Below are positions 27,414 to 36,249 of a DNA stretch of 62,148 bases, piece by piece. Under the pieces are notes generated by a model, which saw nothing but the letters and a program-made list of their open reading frames with translations, was not told where the DNA came from and searched no databases. Within the stretch, counting starts at the first letter, position 1; each line of letters starts with the position of its first letter. The DNA is taken from the NCBI GenBank assembly GCA_027622555.1, contig JAQBYJ010000023.1, forward strand, positions 1-62,148, given 5' to 3'. A program made the position numbers and the translations under genes. Source of the stretch: Verrucomicrobiota bacterium (GTDB taxonomy: Bacteria; Verrucomicrobiota; Verrucomicrobiia; Opitutales; UBA2995).

Positions 27414-27435
27414 TAAGAATGATGATTAATTTGAA

Positions 27436-27508
27436 CTGTAGGAGGGGCTTTATGCCCCGATTTTTCGAAAAGCCTAAAAGAGATCGGGGCATAAAGCCCC
27501 TCCTACAG
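27436..27508. repeat. REPIN, GTAGGAG subfamily, overlapping a stop codon
   Basis: ACTGTAGGAGGGGCTTTATG-CCCCGA on the left and its exact inverse on the right, with the heads GTAG at 27438 and CTAC ending at 27506. Stem GGGGC/GCCCC. Read on the minus strand, the right head supplies CTG-TAG, the Leu and stop codons that end sulfatase 4. It lies between sulfatase 4 and the ThuA-like gene inside the operon. Confidence 0.82.
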
Positions 27509-29494
27509 TTGGTTAGGCGTTTTCAACAAGGCGTTGAGTTCGTTTTCAAAATATCCAGCCAACTGCACTTCGGGATTATGAACCAGTTGATTGATCTTGT
27601 AGTAAATCTTGTGATTCCCGTGACTCAACTGGAAACCCAGTTTCCCGGATCGTGGTCCGGCAAGATTCTTAACGGCAGAGCAGATCCTTCCGTTGAGTGC
27701 TATCCAGATACGGTCATCGACGGCCATCACTTCCAGATGATTCCATCGCTCGGCTCGGACGATGTCATCTCCCCGATCATTCATATCGATCATTCCAGGA
27801 CCACCCGACTGGTAGAGTTTGCCCCAAAGAATACCTTCAACAGGAGACACCCCCAAGTCGGCCTGGTAACTGGTATCGTCGTTCGCTCGAAATACGACAC
27901 CACCATTCCCATTGAACGCAGTCTGTTTAACATCAATCGATAGGTAGAAGTCCTCCACCTCGACATCGGACCACAAATACTGACTTTCCGGGACCTCGGA
28001 TCTCGATCCGGCAACAATAGAGCCCTCCTCTACCGACCAATTTTCGGGATTCTTGGAACTCCAACCGCTAAGGTCCTTTCCATTGAATACTCGTTCATCA
28101 AACACCTGGTTATTACGTGCCAGCCAACCTCCAGGCTGAGGAGTCGCATCACGCGTCACGTCCCGATACCATACCTTGACCTGACGTAGCATATCAGCTG
28201 TTCGGTCTGGAAATCTAACCGCCAGATTGTTTTGTTCACCCAAGTCTTTCTCAAGATCGAAGAGATACAGTGTCTCGTTTTCGAACGTTCCCGGTTTGGC
28301 GTTTGGATGATCCACCACAAGTTTCCAATTTCCATCGCGCATGGCTTCCTGGCGGTTCCCGCCGTTGCCGATATAGGACCAGAAAAGGGGTCGATGAGGC
28401 AGAGATGACTCAGATAAAAACACAGGTGAAATATCTACCCCGTCCAGTAGATGGTCTTGAGGCAAAGTTGCTTTGGCCAAATTCAACATGGTCGGCATTA
28501 GATCAATACTAATTCCCAATTGATCTGTTTCCGTACCCGCCTTAACGCTACCTGGCCACCAGGCGAAGGCCGGGACACGATGTCCACCTTCCCAAAGCGC
28601 TCCTTTGGTTCCGCGCAAGTCAGGAAAATTGGAATAGTTCCTGGATGTCCCACCGTTATCTGAAAAGAAAAAAACCAACGTGTTTTTATCCAGATTTAAT
28701 TCGATCAATTTCTCACGCAATTGCCCGACCCCCTCGTCAAGAGCATCACTCATTTCCTGAACCAAGCCCACATCCGGATAACGAATCATGGCATCGTTTG
28801 TGTGAAGTCTTTGAGGGACATCCCCTGGTCCTTGATAAGGGGAATGCATGGCTTCATGAGAGACATAAAGACAAAATGGTTCGTCTTTATGGCGCTCTAC
28901 AAAATCGAGTGAATACTTATTGATCAAATGAGTCACGTAACCTTCTTCATGTACCTCCTTTTTACCGTGCCACCAGTCGTGTTCAAAGTGATCCCCTATG
29001 TGGTTAATGAAATCATCATTTCCGCCATGGTAGCCAATAAACTCATCAAAGCCATGGTTCTGCGGATGATACTTGGGCTGTTCATTTGCGTACCCCAAAT
29101 GCCACTTTCCGATTATCCCAGTTGCATACCCCGCATCCTGCAAAGCTTCGGCAAAGGTGATCTCCTCCCGTTGCAACCCCTGGTAATGTACCGGGTGTTG
29201 GCTATAAGGATGAACAATGGCCTCAACACCGGTTCGTTGCTGGTACCGACCGGTCAACAAACCAGCACGCGTTGGTGAACAAACGGGGCAGCTGGAATGG
29301 AAATCAGTAAACTTCATTCCCTCTTCCGCCAATCGATCAATCTGAGGTGTTTTGTAGTGAGGATTTCCGTAAGAACTGAGTCCGGCATAACCCATATCAT
29401 CGACCATGATGATAATGAAGTTTGGCTTGTCCTGGGAATGAGATTGAAAACAAAAAGCGAATACAAAAAGCAATAGGGGTAAGATGGACTTCAT
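27503..29494 (-). CDS. Type I sulfatase fused to DUF1080 domain (sulfatase 4)
   Basis: A 663-residue two-domain secreted protein. Signal peptide KSILPLLLFVFAFCFQSHSQ; sulfatase domain to about 460 with MVDDMGYAGLS, CSPTR (Cys72), GKWHLGY, HEAMHSPYQGP and FFSDNGG. From about 470 a DUF1080/LamG-like beta-sandwich (3-keto-disaccharide hydrolase family) begins with FNGKDLSGWSSKNPENWSVE and continues with GNGGVVFRANDD and ERWNHLEVMAVDDRIW. The fused domain probably binds or processes the glycan. Its stop codon lies in a REPIN. Thirteen bases separate it from sulfatase 5 upstream. Confidence 0.93.
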   Translation of the reverse strand: MKSILPLLLFVFAFCFQSHSQDKPNFIIIMVDDMGYAGLSSYGNPHYKTPQIDRLAEEGMKFTDFHSSCPVCSPTRAGLLTGRYQQRTGVEAIVHPYSQHPVHYQGLQREEITFAEALQDAGYATGIIGKWHLGYANEQPKYHPQNHGFDEFIGYHGGNDDFINHIGDHFEHDWWHGKKEVHEEGYVTHLINKYSLDFVERHKDEPFCLYVSHEAMHSPYQGPGDVPQRLHTNDAMIRYPDVGLVQEMSDALDEGVGQLREKLIELNLDKNTLVFFFSDNGGTSRNYSNFPDLRGTKGALWEGGHRVPAFAWWPGSVKAGTETDQLGISIDLMPTMLNLAKATLPQDHLLDGVDISPVFLSESSLPHRPLFWSYIGNGGNRQEAMRDGNWKLVVDHPNAKPGTFENETLYLFDLEKDLGEQNNLAVRFPDRTADMLRQVKVWYRDVTRDATPQPGGWLARNNQVFDERVFNGKDLSGWSSKNPENWSVEEGSIVAGSRSEVPESQYLWSDVEVEDFYLSIDVKQTAFNGNGGVVFRANDDTSYQADLGVSPVEGILWGKLYQSGGPGMIDMNDRGDDIVRAERWNHLEVMAVDDRIWIALNGRICSAVKNLAGPRSGKLGFQLSHGNHKIYYKINQLVHNPEVQLAGYFENELNALLKTPNQL

Positions 29495-29507
29495 ATGGGA
29501 TAGGGGT

Positions 29508-31046
29508 TTAACGAGTTACACTGCTTCCATTCTCACGAATCGCTGTAAGTTGTGCACGCATCTCGACGGCTCGTTCCGGATATTGCGAGATGAGATTCGT
29601 TCGCTGGGACAAATCGTTTTTTATATTGAAAAGCCAGGCTCCCTCTGGTGCGTCTCTGGCATAGTCGGCCTGATCTTCGTACCACTTGGTTGGTTTGCTG
29701 ATCTCACCGGTCTTCGCATCGATCAAGACCCAATCATCTTTTCGAAATGCAAAGCCATTTTCGTTGGTGTTCTGCACGGCATGATCGCGTATTGGGTTCG
29801 TTGATTCTCCTAGCCATACCGGTAATTGGTTCATGCTATCATGAGCAACTTCATTGGAGAGATCATGCCCCGTTATCTTCGCCAAGGTCGCAAGTAAATC
29901 CACTTGATGCGTGAGTGCATCGGTCACAGAACCTGGCTCGATTCTTCCAGGCCATTTGACTATAAATGGAACACGATGGCCGCCTTCCCAAATATCGCGT
30001 TTGAGTCCACGCAATTCACCACTACTCCAGTGGTCGTACTTTTCCAGGCGAGCATGAGCGTACTTTTCCGGACCATTGTCAGCGGTGAAGATGACGATGG
30101 TGTTTTCGGCCAACCCGTTTTCTTCCAAGGCTTTCATGACCTGACCCGCAATCCAATCCACTTGGTAAACAAAGTCGCCAAAACCTCCCGCTTCCGATTT
30201 TCCGATAAATTCTTCGTTCGGAATAATGGGCGCATGCGGTGCGGTGAGAGGAAAATAAACAAAGAAGGGAGTATCCGCATTTTGCTTACTAATATACTCC
30301 ACTGTTTTCTCAGCGATAGTTGGAAGCACATCTCTGGGATCCCAACCCTCAACCATGGGTCCGGGGCGAAACTCCCAACTGCCTTCCTCCGTTTGACGAG
30401 AACCCATGTCCATAAGCGCAGTTGGAGCTTCCACGACCCTGTCGCCATCCATCCAGGCGTAGGGTGGAAAATTAATCGTTCCATCTCCGTAGTAGGTATC
30501 GAATCCCTGACTGAGCGGCCCACCCGAAACGGGTTTAGACCAATCAATATCTTCTGGCCCGAAGATTTCCCGTTTGCGATCATCGATTACCGGTTCAGCG
30601 TCGGACTTCATTACGGTTTCCCAATTCCAGCCTAAGTGCCATTTACCGAAACACGCCGTTTTGTAACCCTGCGCTTTAAACATGCGCGCCATCGTGAATT
30701 CGTTTTCTTCAAATGCGGAAGGCCCGAAGGACTGAACAATACCATGCATACGCCGCCAATGATAGCGACCGGTTAACAGGGCATAACGACTGGGCGAACA
30801 AATCCCCGAAGAACTGTGACCGTCCGTAAACCGCATGCCCTCGCGGGCAAGCTGGTCAAGGTTGGGTGTGGGGATTTTTGAATTCGGATTCTGTATCGCC
30901 AGATCACCATGCCCCATATCGTCGGCATAAATAATGACGACATTGGGAGGACGGGATTTAACCGAACCCGTTTTGGTGGATTCGGTGCCACATCCTGCAA
31001 TGAAAAACATTAGACAGGTAAGGAGAAAAATATAGGAGTATCTCAT
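29508..31046 (-). CDS. Type I sulfatase, lipoprotein (sulfatase 5)
   Basis: A 512-residue sulfatase with lipobox FIAGC (Cys19). Metal site [11 protein letters not shown], formylglycine motif CSPSR (Cys83) followed by [11 protein letters not shown], then [18 protein letters not shown] and [10 protein letters not shown]. The SPSR form and the long segment between GKWHLG and the substrate histidines set it apart from sulfatases 1 and 2, so it probably acts on a different position or sugar. It is 11 bases downstream of the acetylesterase-like gene and 13 bases upstream of sulfatase 4, clearly in one operon. Confidence 0.93.
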   Translation of the reverse strand: MRYSYIFLLTCLMFFIAGCGTESTKTGSVKSRPPNVVIIYADDMGHGDLAIQNPNSKIPTPNLDQLAREGMRFTDGHSSSGICSPSRYALLTGRYHWRRMHGIVQSFGPSAFEENEFTMARMFKAQGYKTACFGKWHLGWNWETVMKSDAEPVIDDRKREIFGPEDIDWSKPVSGGPLSQGFDTYYGDGTINFPPYAWMDGDRVVEAPTALMDMGSRQTEEGSWEFRPGPMVEGWDPRDVLPTIAEKTVEYISKQNADTPFFVYFPLTAPHAPIIPNEEFIGKSEAGGFGDFVYQVDWIAGQVMKALEENGLAENTIVIFTADNGPEKYAHARLEKYDHWSSGELRGLKRDIWEGGHRVPFIVKWPGRIEPGSVTDALTHQVDLLATLAKITGHDLSNEVAHDSMNQLPVWLGESTNPIRDHAVQNTNENGFAFRKDDWVLIDAKTGEISKPTKWYEDQADYARDAPEGAWLFNIKNDLSQRTNLISQYPERAVEMRAQLTAIRENGSSVTR

Positions 31047-31057
31047 TTCAAAGGTAT

Positions 31058-32494
31058 TTATTGATCCCAGTCATCGGTTCGGAAAGAAGATACAGCAAAT
31101 CCATTCACGCTGAATAGATTTCCTTGAACCCAGTTGGTAAACCCGTAGCGGACCGCCACAGGTGCTGCAACTTTCTCAGAAGAAACAAGTAACTCGTCTC
31201 GATTGGCCGCCTGACCTCTCGCCGGATAAAATATGCGATCCTCACCGGCAATTTCCAGTCCGTTAACTTCGCTTCCTTCGATATAAAGACCTTGCCCTGC
31301 ATTTTTGAATCTAACGCGAATCCGGCTTCTCTCAATTTGCATGGAATCGTAGGCCGGAGATCCTTTTGGAAACCCCTCGACTCCATAAGTATTGGCCAAA
31401 GCGAGAGTGGCCAAGCGCTGACCGACGGGAATCTTGAATGGAGGATGAATATCGTTTTCCAAACCCAGGTCTAGAATCACTGCCGTTGCGGCATTGGGTA
31501 TCCTTTCAGGAACTTGCATTTGTGCCTCACGCACAAGAGCCGAATTACCTCGATCAGGCGGATACGTAAACGGAGCTATTTGAACAATGTAGAACGGAAA
31601 GTCTCCTACTCCCCAGCGTTCACGCCAATCAGATACCATGCCACCAAGAAGTTCCGCATATTCAGAAGAATTTACTACATTGGCTTCACCTTGATACCAT
31701 ATCGCACCGCGAAACGTATAAGGAATCAGCGGATGAATCATGCCGTTGTATAAGGCGGACGGCATGTGATTAGGTCCCGTCCTCACAGATATATCAGCAG
31801 CCTTCTCAAGGTAGTAACTATTGGTCTCTGTTTTCCCAAGTGCCTTGAATTTTTCTTTGGAAATCCAAGTCTCAACGTTTGACCCTCCCCAAGCACTTTG
31901 TATAAGGCCGATGGGCACGTCGAGGTAATCATTCAATTCTTTCCCGAAAATGTAGCCTACGGCAGAAAATGCGGCAGCCGTCTCATGATCACTAACCGAC
32001 CATTGCGCAGAGATATCGGCCTGAGGCAGCGATTCTGATATTTCCGGCAATTTCAAAAGACGAACATCAGGACGATTTGCCGATTTAATAATGGAAAACC
32101 CATTTTCAATGGGACCGCCCGCACGACCGCTTAGTAAACGTGCCATATTTGACTGCCCGGAGCATATCCAAACTTCGCCGAGACACACATTCTTAAATTC
32201 CAAAGTATTACCCGCCTTTACTTGCACCCACTCGCCGGTCGAGGCATCACCCGTTGGAACATCCACACGCCATTTGCCGGCCTTATCGGCCTTCGTCCTA
32301 AAGGTTTCCTTGGTCCAGGTAACCTGGATTGAAACCCGCTCATCCGGATTAGCCGTACCATAAATGGCAACATTGGTGTTCCGTTGCAGAACCATGTTGT
32401 CGCCAAATACAGACGGCATGCTGAGCTTACCCGAAACAGCCGAACAAATTGCTAGCAAAGTAACACTTAGAATTGAGAGTATTTTGATTTTCAT
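31058..32494 (-). CDS. Sialate O-acetylesterase-like SGNH hydrolase
   Basis: A 478-residue secreted esterase (signal [20 protein letters not shown]). The family signature is [15 protein letters not shown] with catalytic Ser115, and IWYQGEANV is the block II region; [20 protein letters not shown] is highly characteristic of SASA/DUF303 proteins. An N-terminal beta-sandwich ([13 protein letters not shown]) precedes it, as usual. Family members remove O-acetyl groups from sialic acids or from plant and algal polysaccharides; next to two sulfatases the second is more likely (inference). Confidence 0.92.
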   Translation of the reverse strand: MKIKILSILSVTLLAICSAVSGKLSMPSVFGDNMVLQRNTNVAIYGTANPDERVSIQVTWTKETFRTKADKAGKWRVDVPTGDASTGEWVQVKAGNTLEFKNVCLGEVWICSGQSNMARLLSGRAGGPIENGFSIIKSANRPDVRLLKLPEISESLPQADISAQWSVSDHETAAAFSAVGYIFGKELNDYLDVPIGLIQSAWGGSNVETWISKEKFKALGKTETNSYYLEKAADISVRTGPNHMPSALYNGMIHPLIPYTFRGAIWYQGEANVVNSSEYAELLGGMVSDWRERWGVGDFPFYIVQIAPFTYPPDRGNSALVREAQMQVPERIPNAATAVILDLGLENDIHPPFKIPVGQRLATLALANTYGVEGFPKGSPAYDSMQIERSRIRVRFKNAGQGLYIEGSEVNGLEIAGEDRIFYPARGQAANRDELLVSSEKVAAPVAVRYGFTNWVQGNLFSVNGFAVSSFRTDDWDQ

Positions 32495-32580
32495 AGATGA
32501 GATAAGTCTTCGAAATCCAATCCGGAAAAATCCAGGCAGTCAAACTCTGCGTACGTGGCACTTACGGACTGCGATTAACT

Positions 32581-33576
32581 CTACCCAATAAACGGAGCAA
32601 ACACTTCCCTGCTCTTCGCATGAGAGATTTCATGAGCGGCAAGAGCATCCATCGTATCAAGTGACTTTTCTTCGACCGCCTGTTCCATAGTAACAAGAGG
32701 ACTAACACCTAATTCCACGAGTTCGCGGGTGAGACGAACGTAATCAATATCTCCGTCTCCGAAGGCTTCTGTCCATATACCGTCCCGTGATTGGCGAATG
32801 TGCAATTCGACTATGCGATCACCGTAAAGTTTGACGATATCGTGTAGGGCAACGTTTGAATCACCAGCTCCGCGAAAAGCCCAATGAGCATCCAAACACA
32901 ACTTTACATATTCGGGATTAGTCGCGGACAACATATGGTGCACTTCCCGGGCACCTTCCCTGAACTCGGGATCGTGAAAATGGTAGGCCAGCGACATGCC
33001 TTCCGAATGGATGGCTTTACCAAGGTCTTCCAAAGCATCCCGTTGGACAGCAAGCTGATCGTCGGTCTTGTTTTCCGGTCCTCCCCAACGAATGGGGCTC
33101 GGATTTGTGACAACAATTTTCGTACCCATGCGTTTCTTTGCACGACGCACGATTGCCATAGCCCAATCGATCGACTCTTTAGCCTTTTCGGCCTCATGTA
33201 ATTCGCTGTTTACATAAACCGAGATCATTCCCAGGTCCTGCTTTTGTAGTTCGCTGGAAAGTGTATCCACGTAATCCAAAGACTTCAAATTGGGCTCAAG
33301 ACAATCCGCTCCACTCTTCTTTATTTCACTAATAGTAAAAGCCAAATCAGCATCGTAGTCGCGACCCTGTCGTTTATAAAAAGTCCCCCATGGGTATGAA
33401 TTGGTGGCAAGCGGCATAGGTGTAATCGATTTATTGTTTCTCGCAGAATGAGATTTGGCCGACGCCTGATTTGTTGAACCCAGGAGAGCTGCTCCGGCCA
33501 GCGCTCCACTTACTCCTTTGAGGAAGGTTCTTCTGTCGGGTGAGCTGTGGGATGAAAGCATGTCGTCGTTTTTCAT
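32581..33576 (-). CDS. Sugar phosphate isomerase/epimerase-like TIM barrel, Tat-exported
   Basis: A 331-residue xylose-isomerase-like TIM-barrel protein from ATG 33576 (an in-frame ATG at 33603 is possible). The twin-arginine signal is visible as DRRTFLKGVSGALAGAALLG, so it is probably folded with its metal before export. Barrel landmarks include GADCLEPNLKSLDY, LAYHFHDPEF, LCLDAHWAFRGAGD, VELHIRQSRDG and GDGDIDYVRLTREL, supplying Glu/Asp/His metal ligands. It is the first gene of the six-gene operon, 86 bases before the acetylesterase-like gene. Confidence 0.85.
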   Translation of the reverse strand: MKNDDMLSSHSSPDRRTFLKGVSGALAGAALLGSTNQASAKSHSARNNKSITPMPLATNSYPWGTFYKRQGRDYDADLAFTISEIKKSGADCLEPNLKSLDYVDTLSSELQKQDLGMISVYVNSELHEAEKAKESIDWAMAIVRRAKKRMGTKIVVTNPSPIRWGGPENKTDDQLAVQRDALEDLGKAIHSEGMSLAYHFHDPEFREGAREVHHMLSATNPEYVKLCLDAHWAFRGAGDSNVALHDIVKLYGDRIVELHIRQSRDGIWTEAFGDGDIDYVRLTRELVELGVSPLVTMEQAVEEKSLDTMDALAAHEISHAKSREVFAPFIG

Positions 33577-33627
33577 AAGATCGACGCGTACATTAAGCTG
33601 CAAACTCTAGGTCAAGCAACCACACAA

Positions 33628-34389
33628 TTAAACAAAGAAAAACAACGCTCCGGCAACAATCATGACCGCGCCCATCCACTTTCCGCCTGTAGCCCCAATT
33701 GGAAGCACCTTCTCGAGCAGCACGAAAATGGTGATGGCAGCGATCCAGACAATGTTCATAACGCCACCGACAAAGAGAAGAAGCATAATCAGCCAACAGC
33801 ATCCCAGGCAAAAGGCTCCATGAGACAGGCCCATTCTGAGAGCTCCGAAGGTTCCGGTTCGCCAATGACCGGAAATAAACTGAAAGGGCGATCGACATTG
33901 CTTTAAACAGGCGTCCTTGACGGGTAACCACTGGTAGATTCCCGCCACGATTAACAACCCGGCACCCATCCACGGACTGTTCGACACCATCATAGGTGAC
34001 AACAATGCCGCTTCATCCAATCCCCATTGCGAGAGGGTCGCCAGCAAGCTGAATACAACCCATATAATTAAATAGCCTACCGTAAAAACTCCCGTAGAAG
34101 CAATTGGAGCTCCCTGATCTTTTGCCTTTCTGGCGGCGGTAGCATAGATAAGAACCATGGGGGCCACGGATGGCAGCATCATCCCCACCATCATAACAGA
34201 CCACATAGTGAACATCATCCAAAAATAATCAGCGGTCCAATCAGGAATTTGCATCATGCTCATATCCATCATGGCCCCCATGTCTATCGCCATATCGACC
34301 AGATAGATCCAACAAAGTGCCGTCACACCAACAAGTGACGCCACGATTGTAATCAAATCCCTTTGCGGGAGACTTCGAACACCATTCAC
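33628..34389 (-). CDS. DUF2182 integral membrane protein
   Basis: A 253-residue protein with about seven predicted helices and strikingly methionine-rich segments: DMAIDMGAMMDMSMM and MMFTMWSVMMVGMMLPSVAP. A CLKQCRSP pair and GAFCLGCCWLIMLLL provide cysteines. This is the DUF2182 family, described as a predicted metal-binding membrane protein. It lies 10 bases after the DUF1326 gene; the two families commonly occur side by side, which supports a joint role, perhaps with copper given the Met/Cys content (inference). Confidence 0.85.
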   Translation of the reverse strand: MNGVRSLPQRDLITIVASLVGVTALCWIYLVDMAIDMGAMMDMSMMQIPDWTADYFWMMFTMWSVMMVGMMLPSVAPMVLIYATAARKAKDQGAPIASTGVFTVGYLIIWVVFSLLATLSQWGLDEAALLSPMMVSNSPWMGAGLLIVAGIYQWLPVKDACLKQCRSPFQFISGHWRTGTFGALRMGLSHGAFCLGCCWLIMLLLFVGGVMNIVWIAAITIFVLLEKVLPIGATGGKWMGAVMIVAGALFFFV

Positions 34390-34399
34390 TCAGTGAATT

Positions 34400-35050
34400 T
34401 TAAAAAGGTATTTTCTGATCCCTAATTACTCCATCCTGATTCATATGGAGAACATTAAACTGGGCATAGGTATTTTCAAAACCCATTTGCAGACCGGCCG
34501 TCACACGCGATCTGCCATTCCCTAATTCGGCATACATATACTCAAATCCATTAGGATTGTAGATACCTCGCCGATCGTCTTCACCACTGAAGGGATTTTT
34601 CAGCGGTTCACCGGTGGATTCAATGAGTCCATCAACATGATGGTGCGCTCTGCGTGCCTTCATATCAATTTCCAGCTCAATGGGAGCAAAAAGCGTATCG
34701 AGCACTTCGGACATGGTCGTGGCGAAAACCCAGAAAATAGTAGCTCCCGGAGCAGTAGATTGACCTGTGGCGATTTTACTGATGGCAGCCCGTTGATCTT
34801 CGTTGGTGCTCTCATCGATGATAAGCTGACACTTCCCGTTTCCATCGGCTATCTCGCCGGGCCATTTCATGAGAACACTGAATTTAACGCCGTCCAGAGA
34901 AGTATCGTTAAAATAGCCTTCCTCTATTTTGAAACCGACTACGGCTTCACAGAATCCTTTGGTTGAAGGCGCATTAAACTGACAGGGGCATCCATGTGAG
35001 CACGGGCAGTTTCCGAACTCCAAGCCTTTGATCATCCATTTATCTTCCAT
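34400..35050 (-). CDS. DUF1326 domain protein
   Basis: A 216-residue soluble protein without signal peptide. The N-terminal CPCSHGCPCQF (Cys15, 17, 21, 23) is the family hallmark and a likely metal or redox site. Later segments LEIDMKARRAHHHVDGLIES and FEYMYAELGNGRSRVTAGLQ are also characteristic. It is the first gene of a two-gene unit with the DUF2182 membrane protein. Function is unknown in the literature I recall. The 300 bases upstream to the next gene contain no convincing gene. Confidence 0.88.
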   Translation of the reverse strand: MEDKWMIKGLEFGNCPCSHGCPCQFNAPSTKGFCEAVVGFKIEEGYFNDTSLDGVKFSVLMKWPGEIADGNGKCQLIIDESTNEDQRAAISKIATGQSTAPGATIFWVFATTMSEVLDTLFAPIELEIDMKARRAHHHVDGLIESTGEPLKNPFSGEDDRRGIYNPNGFEYMYAELGNGRSRVTAGLQMGFENTYAQFNVLHMNQDGVIRDQKIPF

Positions 35051-35351
35051 TGGATCGAATTGTTGAAAATTAAGTTCGGTATTCTGGAGATGAAATGCGT
35101 TGAATACCCCATATCCAGGTAGATGGTAAGAGAATGGTAATATTTGTTTTTCTTGTAAAGGTTGATGTTCAATTTACCGGCCTAAGCTTCAACTTTACAC
35201 GCTAGAATTGAAAAAAACTTTATATGCAATGGCTACGGGAACGCATGCTTTCGGATGTGGAGGGGAAGGCCACATTATATACAAGGATCAAACTTATAGG
35301 CGGTACCAACTACTGGAAGAGATGGATCGTAGTCGAGATCTGCTCATCAAC

Positions 35352-36152
35352 TCAATATTCTTCATGCCAGGGCGGACGTATGATTCGATACCCTTCTGGC
35401 ACCCGTTGAAAATATATACCGCCTGCTTCGTAATATTCGACTTCTTTAAACCAGACGCTTGAGGCATGCGTTGGTAGTGAAGTGGCGACAGCACCGAGAG
35501 TTATCTCTGACCAGACGAGTCCATTGGAAGTTATTTTAAACAATTCTCCTTCATCGATTAGAAATTCTTGGCCGCTTACCCAGATCCGAGGATAGTCTTC
35601 GTATTTACTACTCACTGTCCGGGTAACAACCGTGCGGGTCCTTGGAACAGATATATAGGGATCCGAAACCACCACATAGCCTGTGTTATAAGGACGGTAG
35701 TAGCGACTTCCATGAGTATAATAGGTAAGTCCACCCACTACACAACTTGAGTATCCAAACGGGAGGCTGCTGTAGTAGCCGCTATAACTTGATCCATAGC
35801 GGCTGCCATACCCGTAACTGCTGCCGTAGTAACCACTGCCAATACTTATACTGAAATTAGACGATGGGCGGTAATGGCTCGATGGATAGTAATGTCGCGA
35901 AGATCCGTAACTGGAATATCGTGATGGAGAATGGTATTTGTGGCTGGATCCATAGCGGCTGCTATGTCCGTAAGAATGACTACTATTGTGACTACCACTA
36001 TGCCCACTTGAGTGCCCATAACTACTACGACCTGAAGAATGACTTGAACGGCTTCGCGAGTCTCCTCTATCTGCCGACGCATCTGGAATCAAAGCCAACG
36101 GAGTTGACAGTGACATTGCCAACAGGAGTGTTTTTAAGGCGATTGCTTTCAT
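35352..36152 (-). CDS. Secreted Ser/Tyr/His/Gly-rich low-complexity protein
   Basis: A 266-residue protein from ATG 36152 (signal KAIALKTLLLAMSLSTPLAL). Residues about 30-130 are almost only Ser, Tyr, His, Gly and Arg in loose repeats such as SSYGHSSGHSGSHNSSHSYG and SSRYGSSHKYHSPSRYSSYG. The C-terminal 110 residues are ordinary (YPRIWVSGQEFLIDEGELF, VWFKEVEYYEAGGIYFQRVP) and look like a small beta-domain. Similar Tyr/Ser-rich secreted proteins of unknown function occur in many Gram-negative genomes. The frame is free of stops and carries a signal peptide, so it is real, but no role can be assigned. Confidence 0.78.
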   Translation of the reverse strand: MKAIALKTLLLAMSLSTPLALIPDASADRGDSRSRSSHSSGRSSYGHSSGHSGSHNSSHSYGHSSRYGSSHKYHSPSRYSSYGSSRHYYPSSHYRPSSNFSISIGSGYYGSSYGYGSRYGSSYSGYYSSLPFGYSSCVVGGLTYYTHGSRYYRPYNTGYVVVSDPYISVPRTRTVVTRTVSSKYEDYPRIWVSGQEFLIDEGELFKITSNGLVWSEITLGAVATSLPTHASSVWFKEVEYYEAGGIYFQRVPEGYRIIRPPWHEEY

Positions 36153-36249
36153 GATATCTAAGATTAATTGGATTTTGTGCAATTTGATGGTTAATCACGT
36201 TGTGGAGATAAAAGTTTCATAATATTCGTAATTTTTCGATGAAATTCGC

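Noticed and set aside
29904-30635. 243-codon antisense frame inside sulfatase 5
   Set aside because: Shadow of a gene with a complete sulfatase active site.
35208-35462. 84-codon plus-strand frame
   Set aside because: It overlaps the 3' end of the Ser/Tyr/His-rich gene on the other strand and has no family features.
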